Assembly (NCBI GenBank): GCA_025450375.1
Contig: JANWHO010000133.1
Location: 1 to 20,376, forward strand
Length of the DNA stretch: 20,376 nt
Source: Chloroflexota bacterium
Lineage (GTDB): Bacteria > Chloroflexota > UBA5177 > JANWHV01
Reading direction: 5' to 3'
The translations under genes and the position numbers were made by a program. The notes beneath the pieces are model-generated. The model was not told the origin of the DNA. It worked only from the letters and a program-made list of their open reading frames with translations, and searched no databases. Numbering within the stretch: position 1 is the stretch's first letter; each line of letters starts with the position of its first letter. Positions 8,915 to 16,376 of this stretch are shown here, in pieces.

Positions 8915-10489
8915 TCATGGTCGGAGCCTCGCGATTCCACGCAAGGAATCGCATATCACGGCGGTTGAGCCCATGGTCGCGCGGATTCTGAGGGCGCCAC
9001 CATGGTTGTCGGTGCTATCTGTTACACAATAGCGCGCGATTCCGGCGAAGCCGAGATCGTATCCGCCGCTACTGTGCTGGACCGTCACTCCCTCCAGGGT
9101 AATCCTGTCCCCGCTGGTCGCCAAGAAGGCCGGCCTTCCATCGTCATGATCAAGCCGAACTCTTACCTGAATGAAGTGAATACCGCTGACATGCCGCATC
9201 CAGAATCCGTAAGCGGGGCGAGCCCCGAAGACCCGAGGATTGAAGTCGGCGCCTTCCGGCGGCTGAACGGTGGCGTCGGATGTCGGGTGCCCACCGGGCA
9301 GTGTAAGGCTTACTCTGTTCAAGGTGATGTTCGAGACATTGTGGCCGGGTAAACCCGCGATTGTGGGAGTCCATTGGTCACTGGCCCACAGATGGGATCC
9401 GGTGATGTTGGTCAGGGTGATTCCGCTGATGCTGCCTGGAGGTGGGTTTCCGGGACAGCGCCCCCTATTGCCCAGCCTGATAAAGATCGCTGAGGAGACC
9501 CGACTAATAGTGATGTCGGAGTAGCGCAGATTGGTGATCTTGCCGCCATCCATCGAGACGATTCCAATGCCGGACTTATCGGCTCCGGTGATGGTGATAT
9601 GAGAGAAGGTGTAATGATTGAAGTCTCCGCACGTTTCGGACCCGAACATCAGCGCGTTGCAGCAGCGAGCGGAGAGGGAGACGTTGCGCACGACGACATT
9701 CTGGTTCAAGAAGTGCTTACCGAGGGCGAAGTCGCTCTTGAAGACAAGCGCATCGTCGTTGGAGGCGATAGTCGAGTTCGTGATGGAGACGTTCGAGGTA
9801 CTGACGATGTTGAAACCGTCTCGGTTGCTCGCGGTGGCGATGGTCAGGTGATCCACTCTCACATGGTTACAGCCATTGATCAGGATACCGAAATGACCAC
9901 CGTTCTTGATTGTGATGCCGGAGATCGAGATGCCGTCCGAGCGCATGATCGAGATGGCCTTGTCGGCCTGTCCCGGGCCTGGGTCCGCGATGACGAGGTG
10001 CCCCGCGCCATCAATTGTTCCCGATCCGACAAAGCCAACGTTCGTGAGCCGCGAGCCCCAGATCAGTGCGTCGTGGAAATGGCTATGACCATAGTCCTGG
10101 AAGGGTGAGAAGGGGTTCGGCTCGGCGGCATCGAAGCCATGTGAGGCGGCCGCGATAGTAGAGCCCGCGTCGAGCCGCAAGGTCACATTGCTCTCCAGGT
10201 GAATCGAGACAGAGCGATAGGTTCCTGGGGGGAACTCGACGATGCCTCCTCCGGCCCTGTTGGCCGCCATTAGGGCAGTGTCGATTGCCATCGTGTCAAT
10301 GGTAGTGCCGTCTCCGGTTGCCCCGTAACTCCGTACATTGAACGTCCGCTGGGCCATCGCGGACACGGTCCTGACCGACGGCCTCGGTACGCTCGCCTCC
10401 GCCACGAGTCCAAGTAGGAGCACAATCAGCCAGTGCATCCGAATAGTGCGGCGATTGCCTTGGTTCAGAGGTAGGTTTCCTCTTTTCAT
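8915..10489 (-). CDS. secreted GH28-like right-handed beta-helix protein
   Basis: 524 residues. A long n-region is followed by hydrophobic LIVLLLGLVA (21-30) and cleavage probably near AMA-QRTF (44-50). The mature start FNVRSYGATGDGTTIDT, then GGGIVEFPPGTYRS and LESNVTLRLDAGSTI, is typical of polygalacturonase/pectate-lyase-superfamily parallel beta-helices. GH28 landmarks: NRD (222-224) for NTD, NDD (244-246) for the catalytic Asp pair, FGSETCGD (282-289) for the SxGS.xGG segment, and IRLG (337-340) for RIK. The usual His-Gly (GHG) is replaced by CCNA (276-279), and the Lys of RIK is missing. It is probably an outer-surface polysaccharide-active or carbohydrate-binding protein, but not a standard galacturonase. 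The ATG at 10489 lies in a tandem repeat; ATG 10438 is an alternative start. Confidence 0.8.
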   Translation of the reverse strand: MKRGNLPLNQGNRRTIRMHWLIVLLLGLVAEASVPRPSVRTVSAMAQRTFNVRSYGATGDGTTIDTMAIDTALMAANRAGGGIVEFPPGTYRSVSIHLESNVTLRLDAGSTIAAASHGFDAAEPNPFSPFQDYGHSHFHDALIWGSRLTNVGFVGSGTIDGAGHLVIADPGPGQADKAISIMRSDGISISGITIKNGGHFGILINGCNHVRVDHLTIATASNRDGFNIVSTSNVSITNSTIASNDDALVFKSDFALGKHFLNQNVVVRNVSLSARCCNALMFGSETCGDFNHYTFSHITITGADKSGIGIVSMDGGKITNLRYSDITISRVSSAIFIRLGNRGRCPGNPPPGSISGITLTNITGSHLWASDQWTPTIAGLPGHNVSNITLNRVSLTLPGGHPTSDATVQPPEGADFNPRVFGARPAYGFWMRHVSGIHFIQVRVRLDHDDGRPAFLATSGDRITLEGVTVQHSSGGYDLGFAGIARYCVTDSTDNHGGALRIRATMGSTAVICDSLRGIARLRP

Positions 10490-10534
10490 CTCAGGCCCGC
10501 CTCATCTCAGCCCCGCCTCATCTCAGCCCCGCCG
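10487..10534 (-). repeat. three tandem 16-bp repeats carrying successive ATG codons
   Basis: On the minus strand the unit AGGCGGGGCTGAGATG recurs with ATGs at 10521, 10505 and 10489. Only the last opens the GH28-like frame. The first two read ATG-AGG-CGG-GSC-TGA, four-residue ORFs whose TGA lies just before the next ATG. The copy next to the gene differs by one base (GCC for GGC). This is seen directly in the sequence; a regulatory role is inference. Confidence 0.75.
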
Positions 10535-10566
10535 CGCCCGCCGCGGAGACATTTGGTCGAGATACG

Positions 10567-10612
10567 GGCAGTGGCACGAGCTTCGTGCTTTCACACATCT
10601 CCTGCCACTGCC
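10567..10612 (-). terminator. candidate terminator hairpin after quinoprotein 1
   Basis: GGCAGTGGCA (10567-10576) pairs with TGCCACTGCC (10603-10612) over 10 bp. An alternative inner hairpin (GCACGA/TCGTGC, 10574-10588) lies in the loop. It sits 42 bases beyond the quinoprotein stop and upstream of the GH28-like gene. No U-run. Confidence 0.45.
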
Positions 10613-10653
10613 GTGCTCGCATCCCTAGCCGTGGGGCGGTTGCCTGATCTCGG

Positions 10654-12858
10654 CTAGATTACCGGACCAACCGTGCCGGCCGGTGCCTTGGCTCCCTTGG
10701 CCGTAACGATCACTTCCCCGATCATCCAGGGATGCGGGATACAAGTGTAGGTGAAGGTACCGACCTTGCTCATCGTTACTGACGCCTTGCCACCGGGCGT
10801 TACCAGGCCGGTATCCCACCCACCGCTCTTTGAGGTAGCCGTGTGGGGCTGGTTGCCGGTGTTGATAAAGGTAATGGTAGTCCCGACCGGCACGGTGATA
10901 ATACTCGCGCCGAATCCAACCATCGCTTTCCCGTTGACTACCGGCTGATAGCCATAGTCAACCATGCGCGCGATCTTCGTGCGATAGGGTATGCCCCGAA
11001 TCTCCGTCACATTGGCCGGAGGGGTGGGCGCGGGTAACGGCGCAATCGCGCGCCCCGTCGAGGCGCCCCGCAGGCTGAACACCCAGACGGCATCAGCAAC
11101 GCCCGAGGCGGGCGCGGCGCCGGTCTGGCCACCGGCGGCGATGGCCACGTACTGCGTACCATTGACGTCATAGGTCATGGCTGGCGCCGCGGAACCGTAG
11201 CCCATCTGAAACTGCCAGAGGACCTTGCCGGTGTTGGCGCTACGTGCCTGGAACCAGCCATCCGGCATCCCAACGAAGATCAGTCCACCGGCCGTGGGCA
11301 TCGCGCCTCCAGCGTTGCCCAGCGGGTACGGATACTTCACCTGCCAGGCGATCTTGTTGGTGGCGGCATTGCTCGCGGTCAACAAGCCATATTGGTGGAT
11401 TCCAAGCGCCGTGTTGAGCGTACCGATGCCGGTGTATTGCTTGCCCTTGACAAAGGGTGTATTCGCCAACACGCCGTCATACGGCTCGTAGTTGGAGGCC
11501 GTGTAGAGGTAGTTGGTTTGCGGACTGTAGGTCATGGGCGTCCACACCACGCCACCCGAGAAGAGTGGCTGGAACAGCGTGTCAACGGTGGTTACAGGTG
11601 CGAAGAGACACGCCGATTGGAAGCCCGCGACCTTCGGGGCGCACTGAGGTGCGATAGGGTCGCCGATGGGATAGGGCTGCGTGGGCGCGGTGGCTTGTTG
11701 GGCGAACTGCGGTACCGACTTCTCGGGAATGCCGATCAGCGGCTTACCCGTGATACGGTCGAGAATATAGATGAAGCCGGTCTTGCCGACCTCGGCAATA
11801 ACATTGCGCAGCTTCCCCTGATACATCTCATCAAAGATGATGGGCGTACTAGGTGAATCGAGATCCCAGATATCGTGATGCACTTCCTGGTAGTACCAGG
11901 CCAGCTTCCCGGTCTTGATGTGCAGCGCGACAATTGAGACGGCGAACAGGTTAGCGCCTTTGCGGCCACCGCCATAGAGGTCGGGACCGGCGTTGCCGGT
12001 AGACAGGTAGAGGAGGCCCAGCTTGGGGTCCATCGTCACTACATTCCAGATCGGCGCGCCACCCTGCAGATACGCGGATCCCTTGGGCCAACTGTTCCCG
12101 CCCACCGTGCCGGGTGCAGCCGTGGTGTACCACGTCCAGAGCACCTTGCCGGTGGTCGCGTTCACCGCGTAGAGCCGGCCACGGGTGCCATATTCACCAC
12201 CCACGGTGCCAATGTACACCACGCCATTATAATAGGTCGGCGCGGCGGTGATGTTATATCCGTCCTGCCATCGCACGAGTTGGTTCTTCCAGAGTTGCTC
12301 ACCCGTGGAGCCCTGCAGGGCAACCAGGGAGCCATCCAGCCGTCCAACGAACACCATGCCTTGGCCGACGGCCACCCCGCGGTTGTCCCAGCCGCAGCAA
12401 ACCGTGTTGTTCTTCTGGTCGGTATGGGAGTAATAGGTCCAGAGCTTCCGCCCGGTAACCGCGTTCATGGCAAAGACATCATCGTTGCCGGTTGGGAGGT
12501 ACATGATACCATCCTGCACGACGGGCGTTGCTTCCTGGGTATATTGCGACCAGTATTTCTTCGCCTGGGCAGGGGGGATCAGCTGGGTCTTCCAGGCAGG
12601 CTTGAGCTGCTTCACGTTCCAGGTGGTGATCTGATCGAGGGTGGAATACCGCGTGCTGGTCAGGTTGCCGGCCTCGGTCGGCCAGTTGGCGTTCGTCGGG
12701 GCCGTGAGCTCCGCGTCGATCACCGAATCGGCCGTGGTCTGTACACCCGCTTGCCCGGACTGGTGCGCACTGCTTGTCCGCGCGGTAAGGCCGCTGGCCA
12801 CGAGCCCCGCCGCCAGCAACACCGCTCCCGTGCGCCGCATTGAAAACGTTCTTATCAT
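10654..12858 (-). CDS. PQQ-dependent dehydrogenase (quinoprotein) fused to a C-terminal cupredoxin
   Basis: Exported enzyme of 734 residues. Signal peptide about 1-31 (hydrophobic 11-24, SSAHQ). Residues about 45-597 form an eight-bladed quinoprotein propeller with many A.(N/D)..TGK.LW blade ends. Active-site marks of the methanol/ethanol dehydrogenase family: adjacent Cys154-Cys155 (NTVCCGWDNRG), Glu222 (GGEYGTRG), Asn289 (TGN), catalytic Asp332 in HHDIWDLD, and Arg368 (DRITGK). Asp334, two after the catalytic Asp, is the position occupied by the extra Asp of lanthanide-dependent XoxF/ExaF enzymes and by Ala in calcium MxaF. After a Pro-rich linker (607-615), residues about 622-720 are plastocyanin-like with type 1 copper ligands His672, Cys706, His709 and Met712 (YTCIPHPWM). 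It likely oxidises an alcohol or sugar outside the membrane and passes electrons to its own copper. The substrate is unknown. Start ATG 12858 is uncertain; ATG 12840 is the alternative. Confidence 0.9.
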   Translation of the reverse strand: MIRTFSMRRTGAVLLAAGLVASGLTARTSSAHQSGQAGVQTTADSVIDAELTAPTNANWPTEAGNLTSTRYSTLDQITTWNVKQLKPAWKTQLIPPAQAKKYWSQYTQEATPVVQDGIMYLPTGNDDVFAMNAVTGRKLWTYYSHTDQKNNTVCCGWDNRGVAVGQGMVFVGRLDGSLVALQGSTGEQLWKNQLVRWQDGYNITAAPTYYNGVVYIGTVGGEYGTRGRLYAVNATTGKVLWTWYTTAAPGTVGGNSWPKGSAYLQGGAPIWNVVTMDPKLGLLYLSTGNAGPDLYGGGRKGANLFAVSIVALHIKTGKLAWYYQEVHHDIWDLDSPSTPIIFDEMYQGKLRNVIAEVGKTGFIYILDRITGKPLIGIPEKSVPQFAQQATAPTQPYPIGDPIAPQCAPKVAGFQSACLFAPVTTVDTLFQPLFSGGVVWTPMTYSPQTNYLYTASNYEPYDGVLANTPFVKGKQYTGIGTLNTALGIHQYGLLTASNAATNKIAWQVKYPYPLGNAGGAMPTAGGLIFVGMPDGWFQARSANTGKVLWQFQMGYGSAAPAMTYDVNGTQYVAIAAGGQTGAAPASGVADAVWVFSLRGASTGRAIAPLPAPTPPANVTEIRGIPYRTKIARMVDYGYQPVVNGKAMVGFGASIITVPVGTTITFINTGNQPHTATSKSGGWDTGLVTPGGKASVTMSKVGTFTYTCIPHPWMIGEVIVTAKGAKAPAGTVGPVI

Positions 12859-13130
12859 GGACCCTTTACTCTTGCTAGGTTGTATCCGTCAATCGAGGGG
12901 TAAGAACACGACCACGGTTCCATGTCGAGTCCCTGTGCCAGACCATTGATGCTCAGTCCCGACTACCTTTCCACCTGAGCCTATCGGCCCTCCTTTACCC
13001 AACTGTTCCCTACCGCTAACGGCGGTCGCGCGCGGTACCGGTCCCGCGACCGGTCGCCGGGTGATCCGAGGATGCGACCCGGTACGTACCTGCCATGGGG
13101 GTGAGTGCGCCAGGCATTCGTCTGGCTGCC
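12859..13130. other. intergenic region upstream of quinoprotein 1
   Basis: About 270 bases without a gene. On the minus strand it holds the 3' end and possible terminator of the small secreted protein gene (13131-13619), followed by the leader of the quinoprotein. No convincing -35/-10 pair was found; the two genes may be read together. Confidence 0.4.
13023..13052 (-). terminator. candidate hairpin terminator after small secreted protein 1
   Basis: CGGTCGCG (13023-13030) and CGCGACCG (13045-13052) form an 8-bp GC stem with a 14-base loop that itself contains ACCGGT. It lies about 80 bases beyond the stop. There is no U-run, so it could also be a pause or processing site. Confidence 0.35.
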
Positions 13131-13619
13131 CTAGAGCTTGAGCGTTCTGTGGAACTGGATAGCATAGTGCTTGGTCCCCAGCGCGAGCTGGCCCACCAAG
13201 TCGCCCTTCTTGGTGGGACGCAGATAGAGCGTGCCAAACTGCGGTGTATTGATGCCCGGTCCCAGCAAGGGGATCCGCATGCCCGCCGTGGTTTGACGGA
13301 AGTTGTACATGTCGGCCACCCAGGTGATCTGGTAGCCTTGCGAGTCATAGCCCCTGAAGGAGATTACACCGGAGAGATAGTTGAGAGAATTAAAGTCAAT
13401 GAGCATCTGGGCCTGACTAATCCGTGATCCCTTGGTAACTGACTTCAGCGTAAACTGTCCCAGGAACTGCTCGGCGAATGCGCGCGGAACCTTATAGAGG
13501 GCCGGCACCTCCGACGGGCCGGTGGTGGCGGACGCCGAAGGGACATCGCGGAAACCAGCATTCACGCTCATTGCGAGAAGGACGAGGAACAGGCAAACTA
13601 CCATACGAAGCATACGCAT
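13131..13619 (-). CDS. small secreted protein 1, paired with quinoprotein 1
   Basis: 162 residues from ATG 13619, chosen because AAGGGA lies 8 bases upstream (about 13628-13634) and a signal peptide starts at once (MRMLRMVVCLFLVLLAMSVNA). Upstream in-frame starts at 13628 and 13655 lack a well-spaced site. The mature part (about 130 residues) looks all-beta: YLSGVISFRGYDSQGYQITW, then GINTPQFGTLYL and KGDLVGQLALGTKHYAIQF. I know no named family. It resembles the protein at 18892-19410 in order and spacing of motifs (SG(V/I), GIxT, G.x.L, KG, LxLG, I.xxF). Both sit beside a quinoprotein gene, so a shared role as secreted partner, chaperone or electron-transfer helper is inferred. Confidence 0.75.
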   Translation of the reverse strand: MRMLRMVVCLFLVLLAMSVNAGFRDVPSASATTGPSEVPALYKVPRAFAEQFLGQFTLKSVTKGSRISQAQMLIDFNSLNYLSGVISFRGYDSQGYQITWVADMYNFRQTTAGMRIPLLGPGINTPQFGTLYLRPTKKGDLVGQLALGTKHYAIQFHRTLKL

Positions 13620-13743
13620 GACAGTCATCCCTTCGCTATCGACGTTAAACGGCATACAGGTATTTTTAGCCGGTACACGCCAGCCGAAACCAGGCAGGGT
13701 AAAGGACGAATAGCGCCCTCCAAATAGTTAATAAGGCCCGCCC

Positions 13744-13771
13744 TATAATTGTCGGTCCGATAATACCACAA
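13744..13771 (-). promoter_or_regulatory. candidate promoter of small secreted protein 1
   Basis: On the minus strand TTGTGG (13771-13766), 16 bases, then ATTATA (13749-13744) resembles a sigma-70 promoter in the most AT-rich stretch of the window. It would give a leader of about 118 bases. Quinoprotein 1 may be included in this transcript. Confidence 0.35.
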
Positions 13772-13851
13772 TGCCTACCAGTATCGCAATGTCAGTTTGT
13801 TCACTATATGCAATATATTCGTTTCCCAATCGCCCCGCCGACGCGCGCGCG

Positions 13852-13891
13852 GGCGGAGCGGGTGATCTTTGGCGAGGAATCGTCCGGCTAG
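13852..13891 (+). pseudogene. relic of the 3' end of a DUF7662-like gene
   Basis: The bases 13852-13882 match 7553-7583, the 3' end of the small gene at 7323-7607, at 30 of 31 positions. In the same frame they read AERVIFGEESSG-stop against AERVVFGEES in the intact gene. Nothing upstream continues the match, so only the tail of a second copy is left. It abuts the stop of the kinase gene on the other strand (13900). Confidence 0.6.
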
Positions 13892-13899
13892 ATCGTGAT

Positions 13900-16239
13900 T
13901 CACGCGGAGGCGGTGCAGATCTGGCTGGGCACGTCGGATCCGCCAATCGCCGTCACCTCGCCGGCGGGCGCCGGGGTTGCCTGCCAGGCAGCCAGGTAAT
14001 AACCGGCGGCCACGTAATCGGTGCTTCCGATTTGCACGGCGCTCATCCCACTCTCCTCGGGTTGCCGCTCGCCGATCCGTTCGTCAGGCAAATAGATCAG
14101 GGCCGGACTTCCGGCAATCACGACATAGAGAGACCGTGGGGGATCAAGGCTGCCCCCAAAATCAGTCAGACTGACTGCCGAGGGTCGCGCCGCCACCCCA
14201 TTCCCGGTCATTGAGGCCACCACGGTCAAGCGCCCGGCGGGAGTGATCCGATCGATGGATCTCGTCCCCAGATCCACCACGTAGAGGTTGCCCTGGAAGT
14301 CAAGGCTCATCGCCTCCGGTCGCCAGGCTTGGGGGAGCGGGCGGGGATGGAGGATCGCCGGCTGGTCGGGATGGCCGGGCGCGTAGACAGCGATCAGTCC
14401 CCGATTGGGAGAGGAGACATAGAGTACGCCGCCCCGTCCCACCGCCATGCCGGCGGGACGAAAGGCCGGGCGGGCGGCGACCGTCACCTGGCCCGGCCGG
14501 ACCAGGCGGTAGATCGTGTCGCTATCGATCACTCCGAGGGCGACCAACCCATCGGGACTCACGCTCATGCGGGTGTAGGGAACGGGTGAATAATAGCGCG
14601 AGGGCGCGGCGGGCACCTCGTTGAGGTCCAAGAGGAGGTGAAACCGGCCATCGGGCATCCGCTCACGCAGACCATAGCTATCCAGGACGAACAGATTTCC
14701 CTGCCGGTCGGCCCCCAGGGATTGGATGCCGGCGAACTGGGTCCGGGCGACGCTCTGTACCGGGGCCGTGTAGCAGGTGCCGAGAAAATCGGGGGCTTGC
14801 AAGGCCCGAGAGATCGGTAGGATGCCCGCCAAAACCACCGCCGCCACTACACGGCCAGATACATGCCCCAAACCGGTGGGGAGACGGTGAAGATCCAGAT
14901 GGAGAATGACCAGCCCCACCAGGGCGACCAGCGCCGACCCCACCGCCAACCCGGCGGCCAGCGGCGCGTGGCCGGGCACGGCGGTAAGATTTCCCTGGTG
15001 CTGATCCCACAGGTTGATCAACCATACGATCAACGGTAGGCCCCAGGCCGTCAGGAACAGGTAGGCTGCCCGTGCCCTATAGCGCCGGGGTAGGCCGCGG
15101 CGCCGGGTTAGCACCCGCAACTCGCGGCTGCCCAGCGGCAGGAGGACCAGGAGGCCAGGCGCGAACACGGCCAGCAGCCACAGGGCGACAACCCCAGGAT
15201 CGCGGGTGGTAAAGGCCGCCGCGTCGCCTCCCATCCCAGGAATGCCAAAGGCCCAGACATAGATCGCCGCGCCCAGAGCGATGGCCGCCACCAGCAGGGC
15301 CACCATGCGGGCGTACATCAGGTGGAGCGGCCGGTAGGCGCGGGCGAAAGCGCTCCGGGTGGCGGCCCGCACCCCGGCCAACACCGCCGGCGCATCGGTC
15401 GGGCGACCAGTGGGGGCCAGGGTCAGGAGCCGTTCCACCAGGGTAGCGGTCTCCGTACTCACCTCTGGATGGAGGTCGCGGACGGGCGGATGGCGGAACG
15501 GCGCTTCCAGGTCGGGATTATAGCCGGTGAGCGCCCGATGCAGAGTGGCGCCCAGCGCATAGAGGTCACTCCGTTCGTCGGCCAACCCCTGGTACTGCTC
15601 GGGTGGCGCGTAGCCGGGCGTTCCCACGGCGGTACCGGGCGCCCCTCGGGCCAGCGAGCGGGCCACTCCCAGATCCAGCAAGGCCAGCGAGCCGTCGGGG
15701 CGGAGCAGGACATTGGCCGGCTTGAGATCGCGATGGATCACCGGGGGATCCTGGCCGTGCAGGTAGCGGAGCAAGGCGGCCAATTCACGGGCCCAGCCCA
15801 GGACAAGTAACTCGTTTTGCGGCCCCTCGCGGCCAATCCGTTCCTCCAGGGTCTCTCCGCGGAGAAACGGCATGGCGACGTAGTGACGGTCGCCCTCGCC
15901 AGCGGCGGCTAGGAGCGAGGGGAGGCGGGGATCATGGAGGGTGGAGAGGAGCCCGGCCTCGCGGGCCAGCCAGGTGAGGGCCTCCGCCCGCTCCGCCGCT
16001 GGGAGGCCGCTCGCGTTCAACTCCTTGAGCGCCACGGTCATCCCATGGTTTCGGAGATCCAGGGCCCGGTACACCGTACTCATCCCCGAGCGATGGGTCA
16101 CTTGCTCAATCCGGAACCGTCCTCCCACCAGGGCACCGGGCGGCAAGGGAGCACCGACGGCGTTGGTGGGCAGCGCCGGCAACACGGGGCAGGGGCGGGC
16201 AGCGGAATGAGGCAGCCCGCAGCGCGCGCAAGGGCTCAT
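13900..16239 (-). CDS. membrane Ser/Thr protein kinase with CxxC head and extracytoplasmic propeller
   Basis: 779 residues from ATG 16239; an in-frame GTG at 16278 would add 13, and neither has a strong ribosome site. A short metal-ribbon-like head has Cys4, Cys7 and Cys17. The kinase domain spans about 42-285: a loose glycine loop THRSGMSTVY, Lys72 (VALKEL), HRDLKPANVL (169-178), Asp189 (LLDLGVARSL, DLG in place of DFG), GYAPPEQ and DERSDLYALGATL. Catalytic residues are present. Five hydrophobic segments follow (about 312-333, 349-369, 391-410, 425-447, 463-480), which puts the C-terminus outside. The last ~280 residues carry NHL/SMP-30-like blades (ADRQGNLFVLDSYG, SVSPDGLVALG, LDFQGNLYVVDLG). 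It probably senses an outside ligand or protein and signals inward. Divergent from the MarR-MoxR-DUF58 genes and next to secreted quinoproteins, whose state it could monitor (inference). Confidence 0.88.
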   Translation of the reverse strand: MSPCARCGLPHSAARPCPVLPALPTNAVGAPLPPGALVGGRFRIEQVTHRSGMSTVYRALDLRNHGMTVALKELNASGLPAAERAEALTWLAREAGLLSTLHDPRLPSLLAAAGEGDRHYVAMPFLRGETLEERIGREGPQNELLVLGWARELAALLRYLHGQDPPVIHRDLKPANVLLRPDGSLALLDLGVARSLARGAPGTAVGTPGYAPPEQYQGLADERSDLYALGATLHRALTGYNPDLEAPFRHPPVRDLHPEVSTETATLVERLLTLAPTGRPTDAPAVLAGVRAATRSAFARAYRPLHLMYARMVALLVAAIALGAAIYVWAFGIPGMGGDAAAFTTRDPGVVALWLLAVFAPGLLVLLPLGSRELRVLTRRRGLPRRYRARAAYLFLTAWGLPLIVWLINLWDQHQGNLTAVPGHAPLAAGLAVGSALVALVGLVILHLDLHRLPTGLGHVSGRVVAAVVLAGILPISRALQAPDFLGTCYTAPVQSVARTQFAGIQSLGADRQGNLFVLDSYGLRERMPDGRFHLLLDLNEVPAAPSRYYSPVPYTRMSVSPDGLVALGVIDSDTIYRLVRPGQVTVAARPAFRPAGMAVGRGGVLYVSSPNRGLIAVYAPGHPDQPAILHPRPLPQAWRPEAMSLDFQGNLYVVDLGTRSIDRITPAGRLTVVASMTGNGVAARPSAVSLTDFGGSLDPPRSLYVVIAGSPALIYLPDERIGERQPEESGMSAVQIGSTDYVAAGYYLAAWQATPAPAGEVTAIGGSDVPSQICTASA

Positions 16240-16376
16240 GCAGCTATCATGCACCGTGGTGGGGATTTCGGCAAGCACCCAGATGATATTTGTGTTTTCC
16301 GCATCTATGCCGAATTGATGATATTATTGGATGGTCAACCAAAGCAGTATCGCGTAAGACAGTGAGGAGGCGGCTC
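16240..16376. promoter_or_regulatory. divergent promoter region, kinase / MarR operon
   Basis: Short AT-rich region relative to its surroundings. GATGATATT occurs twice (16282-16290 and 16317-16325, 35 bases apart), followed by an imperfect palindrome at 16327-16342. AGGAGG (16365-16370) serves the MarR start. Exact promoter boxes could not be fixed. Confidence 0.45.
16327..16342. promoter_or_regulatory. candidate MarR operator
   Basis: TTGGATGGTCAACCAA is self-complementary at 12 of 16 positions, with perfect TTGG/CCAA ends. It lies 35 bases before the MarR start, in the divergent promoter region. MarR proteins usually bind 16-20 bp palindromes in their own promoters, so autoregulation is plausible but unproven. 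Confidence 0.4.

Noticed and set aside
9599..10108. Plus-strand 169-codon open frame opposite the GH28-like gene
   Set aside because: Antisense to a clearly conserved beta-helix gene; the Val/Asp/Glu-rich translation is what the repeat codons give in reverse.
10487..10534. Short CRISPR-like array
   Set aside because: The 16-bp units are directly adjacent with no spacers, and only three copies are present.
10654..12858. Naming this gene xoxF, mxaF or exaA
   Set aside because: The family and the extra Asp are visible, but the cupredoxin fusion and unknown substrate make a specific symbol unsafe.
13771..14214. Plus-strand open frame at the kinase 3' end
   Set aside because: It overlaps the propeller-coding end of the kinase, has no ribosome site, and its first part is the relic and AT-rich promoter region.
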